The notes beneath the pieces were generated by a model, which was not told the origin of the DNA, did not search any database, and saw only the letters and a list, made by a program, of their open reading frames with translations. A stretch of DNA of 64,000 bases from the NCBI GenBank assembly GCA_039105265.1, contig JAPFFF010000004.1:6677501-6741500 (forward strand), given 5' to 3'. The stretch comes from Tritrichomonas musculus (taxonomy: Eukaryota; Parabasalia; Tritrichomonadida; Tritrichomonadidae). The position numbers were made by a program, and so were the translations under genes. Numbering within the stretch: the stretch's first letter is position 1; each line of letters opens with the position of its first letter. This document shows positions 61,922 through 64,000 of the stretch, piece after piece.

Positions 61922-62164
61922 TTATTGACCATTCCTATGTATTTTATACAGATCATCAGCAGTTGAAAAAATGGATTCCAAGCTAATTGTGGCTTTATCG
62001 CATTCATCAAATATTTCTTTAATTTCACGTGGAATTACTTTTCTTTTGATTTCGTTTTCTACACTATGCCTAATTTCTTTTGGAATTGCATTTCTAATTT
62101 CTTTGGGAATTGCTTTTTTAACTTCTTTTTCAGCTTTCTTGAAGAGCTTTTTTAAGAGACCCAT
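61922..62164 (-). CDS. Small basic helical protein, unknown
   Basis: 80 residues from ATG 62164. The N-terminus 'MGLLKKLFKKAEKEVKKAIP' is an amphipathic basic helix with Gly at position 2. A short tandem repeat follows ('AIPKEIRNAIPKEIRHSV'), then a more acidic tail. Gly2 could be N-myristoylated and the basic helix could bind membranes; both are inferences. No family recognised. Codon pattern and a clean ATG make it plausible as a gene, but it could also be the start of a longer spliced or broken gene. Confidence 0.5.
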   Translation of the reverse strand: MGLLKKLFKKAEKEVKKAIPKEIRNAIPKEIRHSVENEIKRKVIPREIKEIFDECDKATISLESIFSTADDLYKIHRNGQ

Positions 62165-62546
62165 TTTAATAAAATGATATGATTCGTTAAATTTTCATAT
62201 TTAAAAAAAATTCTAATAAAAAAATCCTTTCCAGATTAAAATTTTTTTCTGATAAAAAGTCATTTCTCTATTCAATTTTTGAATGAGTATTCAAAAATGT
62301 CACAAGCAAAAATATGTCCTTTTTAAAAGAGTTTAAACTTTTATTTCTTTATTTTTTTGTCATATTAGCATCGTTTCTATTCTCATATAAATTAAAATAA
62401 TGATTCTTACTTAATATCCAATATCTTTGAAATTCTATTTTCACATTTAAATCACATTTTTAATGTAAAAATGCATTATTACCACTAGTAACAGGCATTA
62501 TAAGTGGTAAAATCATCAAAATTTCTTTATTTTTTAATTGAAAAAA
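62165..62546. other. Spacer between the small basic ORF and the tRNA
   Basis: AT-rich, nothing recognised. Confidence 0.35.
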
Positions 62547-62554
62547 CAAAAAAA
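62547..62554 (-). terminator. Pol III terminator of tRNA-Met
   Basis: On the minus strand the tRNA 3' end is followed within a few bases by T-runs (CTTTTTTTG and then TTTTTT), the normal RNA polymerase III stop signal. Confidence 0.75.
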
Positions 62555-62555
62555 G

Positions 62556-62627
62556 TGCGATGGATGGACTCGAACCATCACCCTTGAGGTTATGAGCCTC
62601 ATGAACCACCTCTTGTTCTACATCGCA
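62556..62627 (-). tRNA. tRNA-Met (anticodon CAT), elongator type
   Basis: 72 bases that fold into a standard cloverleaf. Acceptor TGCGATG/CATCGCA (7 bp); D stem GAAC/GTTC with a GG-containing loop; anticodon stem TGAGG/CCTCA around loop CTCATAA, giving anticodon CAT; variable loop AGGGT; T stem GATGG/CCATC with loop TTCGAGT. The B-box GGTTCGAGTCC is canonical. The anticodon stem lacks the three G:C pairs of initiators, and the first pair is T-A rather than A-T, so it is the elongator species. No intron. Confidence 0.96.
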
Positions 62628-62807
62628 TTCTAATGATTAGTTTTATAAAATAATAATTTGGAGTTTAATTTTTGTTAAAAGACTTCTTTTATAAATAATA
62701 ATAATTATTAATATCAAGATAATATTTGGTTGGATATTTCATTCTTTTTAACATAGTTTTCCAAAAAATTGAACTTTGATATGGGCAGAATTACAGGGAA
62801 AATGCTT
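62628..62807. other. Spacer
   Basis: Short AT-rich gap between the tRNA and the ubiquitin-like gene. Confidence 0.35.
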
Positions 62808-63413
62808 TTACCATTTTATTGGAAAAGGATCTTCTGATGGCTCTTTTGCAGGCTGATATTTAATCTTCAACTTGATTTCTTTTTGAAATTCATTTATATA
62901 ACGTTGTGATGAATCTCGGGATTCAAGAAATTTTGAATAATTTTTCCTTTTCATTTCTCTATTAAAAATTCTGATATCTTTAATTCTCGCAAGTTCTTCT
63001 CTAGATGAAGAACAAATGAGGAAATTTATTCTTTCTTCCAAAGCATCGAAATCTTTTGATTTTTTTGACCATTTCAAAACTAATTTCGAATCATCTGCCA
63101 GCATTAAAGGTGTAATCAATACAACAGTACTATCGTTTATGATTTGGTAATCAGAAAAAGTTTTATTTATTTCTAGAATTTGTCCATTAAATATGTAAAT
63201 TGAATCTTGTGGAAATACTCTAGACAAAATTGAAATATGGCAATCAACATCCAATTTAATGCGCTTTATCCTAATATATGGCTGATATACATATATAATA
63301 ATATCTTTTGAATGACTGTCTTTTGAGGACTCTGGATTTTTAGCTGAATTCCTTTCTGAAAAAGCATTTTCATTTGTATTTATTGATTCTTCATTATCTT
63401 CTTCTTGGTCCAT
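62808..63413 (-). CDS. Protein with a ubiquitin-like domain
   Basis: 201 residues from ATG 63413. The first 35 residues are acidic and Ser/Asn-rich, probably disordered. Residues about 37-105 show a ubiquitin-like beta-grasp pattern: 'DIIIYVYQPYIRIKRIKLD', 'SILSRVFPQDSIYIFNGQIL', 'KTFSDYQIINDSTVVLI'. This matches ubiquitin's 'tLxDYnIxxxStLhLv' strand. No C-terminal di-glycine, so it is not a modifier. The second half is helical and basic ('LARIKDIRIFNREMKRKNY'), ending 'DPFPIKW'. A shuttle or adaptor role is possible; the family is not identified. Confidence 0.7.
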   Translation of the reverse strand: MDQEEDNEESINTNENAFSERNSAKNPESSKDSHSKDIIIYVYQPYIRIKRIKLDVDCHISILSRVFPQDSIYIFNGQILEINKTFSDYQIINDSTVVLITPLMLADDSKLVLKWSKKSKDFDALEERINFLICSSSREELARIKDIRIFNREMKRKNYSKFLESRDSSQRYINEFQKEIKLKIKYQPAKEPSEDPFPIKW

Positions 63414-63715
63414 CTGAATAAAACTGCTAAATAAATAAATTTATTATTTGCATAGAAAAGCAGTTATAAGCTTTTATTCTCATTTTTTTTTTTTTTATTT
63501 TGTGTTTCATGACATCGTTGATTCAAATATTTTCATAATTGATAACTGTTTCGTGACATTGAAAAAAGTTATGAATTGAAACTTTTTGTATAGTGCTATG
63601 GTAAATTTGCCAAATTGATTATTTTTATTTTTGTAATTTGAGTGTTCTCGCTCTTTTTTTATATTTCAGCATCTTAAAACTTTTGAAAAAGCTACTTTAG
63701 TTTCAATTTGGAATA

Positions 63716-63752
<37 letters not shown>

Positions 63753-64000
63753 TTATTTTTTTTTCCTTTTTTTTTAAATTTAAAAATGTCTGTTATATTC
63801 GATTTCCTCCAACAATTGATATAAAATGCCATCGGCTTCATTATTTAGTAAATATTATGTATTTTTTTTTAAATTGCTAATTAAAATCATTTTTTTACTA
63901 CCGATTTTTTGGATTAGTGCAATAATGTCATGAAAAATTGTAAATTGATGGATTACTTTCAGTGATGTGTGACATTATAAGTTTTAACCTAAAGAAACAT
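63414..64000. repeat. AT-rich end of window with a 33-base poly-A run
   Basis: Uninterrupted A-run at 63717-63749 followed by T-rich sequence. No gene recognised. Confidence 0.5.

Noticed and set aside
1-64000. Maverick/Polinton or retrovirus-like elements, which are common in related genomes
   Set aside because: No integrase, polymerase, protease or capsid-type protein was recognised in any frame.
1-64000. CRISPR arrays, rRNA genes and bacterial-style operons
   Set aside because: No regularly spaced repeats, no rRNA core sequence, and gene spacing and promoter context are eukaryotic.

Overview
The window is nuclear DNA of a protist and looks like a trichomonad (parabasalid), most likely a Tritrichomonas-type genome. 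The DNA is very AT-rich, with long homopolymer A/T runs and almost intronless genes. The gene families are those expanded in trichomonads: BspA-like leucine-rich-repeat (LRR_5) proteins, an ankyrin/DUF3447-type protein, TKL kinases and Sel1-repeat genes, small R2R3 Myb proteins, BTB-like/coiled-coil/discoidin proteins, a HECT-type ligase, a mariner element and a bacterial-type methionine synthase. Standard stop codons are used. The species assignment is an inference from content; no marker gene is present to prove it.

Layout. 0.5-3.6 kb: BspA-like gene on the minus strand, preceded by an in-frame 61-codon ORF. 3.9-4.45 kb: a near-identical 557-bp copy of an internal piece of the HECT gene. 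4.6-6.5 kb: an RRM-type protein. 6.9-8.4 kb: a pseudogene of the discoidin gene, split by a non-autonomous element with a perfect 8-bp target duplication. 8.6-13.6 kb: a giant HECT protein that lacks the catalytic cysteine. 15.0-19.3 kb: a large alpha-helical repeat protein. 20.06-20.38 kb: a foldback element with a GC-rich core. 20.5-21.6 kb: a YxjG/MetE-type enzyme. 22.5-24.8 kb: the BTB-like/coiled-coil/discoidin gene. 24.9-27.6 kb: a second BspA-like gene. 27.9-29.0 kb: a DUF4419 protein. 29-32.3 kb: a gene-free, repeat-rich stretch with nested inverted-repeat elements. 32.4-34.3 kb: a Ser/His/Glu-rich repeat protein. 35.4-38.9 kb: a decaying kinase-Sel1 gene. 40.1-41.6 kb: a TKL pseudokinase. 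42.5-47.6 kb: a 1700-residue calponin-homology coiled-coil protein. 47.9-49.9 kb: an ankyrin part and an LRR part that look like one gene. 51.4-52.1 kb: an R2R3 Myb protein. 52.9-53.05 kb: a possible structured RNA. 53.4-61.0 kb: a transposon graveyard (MULE relic, intact mariner inside a host gene, hAT relic, Myb-transposase relic). 61.9-63.4 kb: a small basic protein, a tRNA-Met and a ubiquitin-like protein.

The genes do not form operons or one pathway. Several are single members of multigene families, including surface or adhesion-like repeat proteins, signalling kinases and cytoskeletal proteins. The notable theme is genome turnover: segmental copies of host genes, decayed paralogues, and at least five short inverted-repeat elements, most with 8-bp target duplications of the hAT type. 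A decayed hAT transposase lies in the same window. No CRISPR array, rRNA gene or capsid/envelope-bearing element was recognised.
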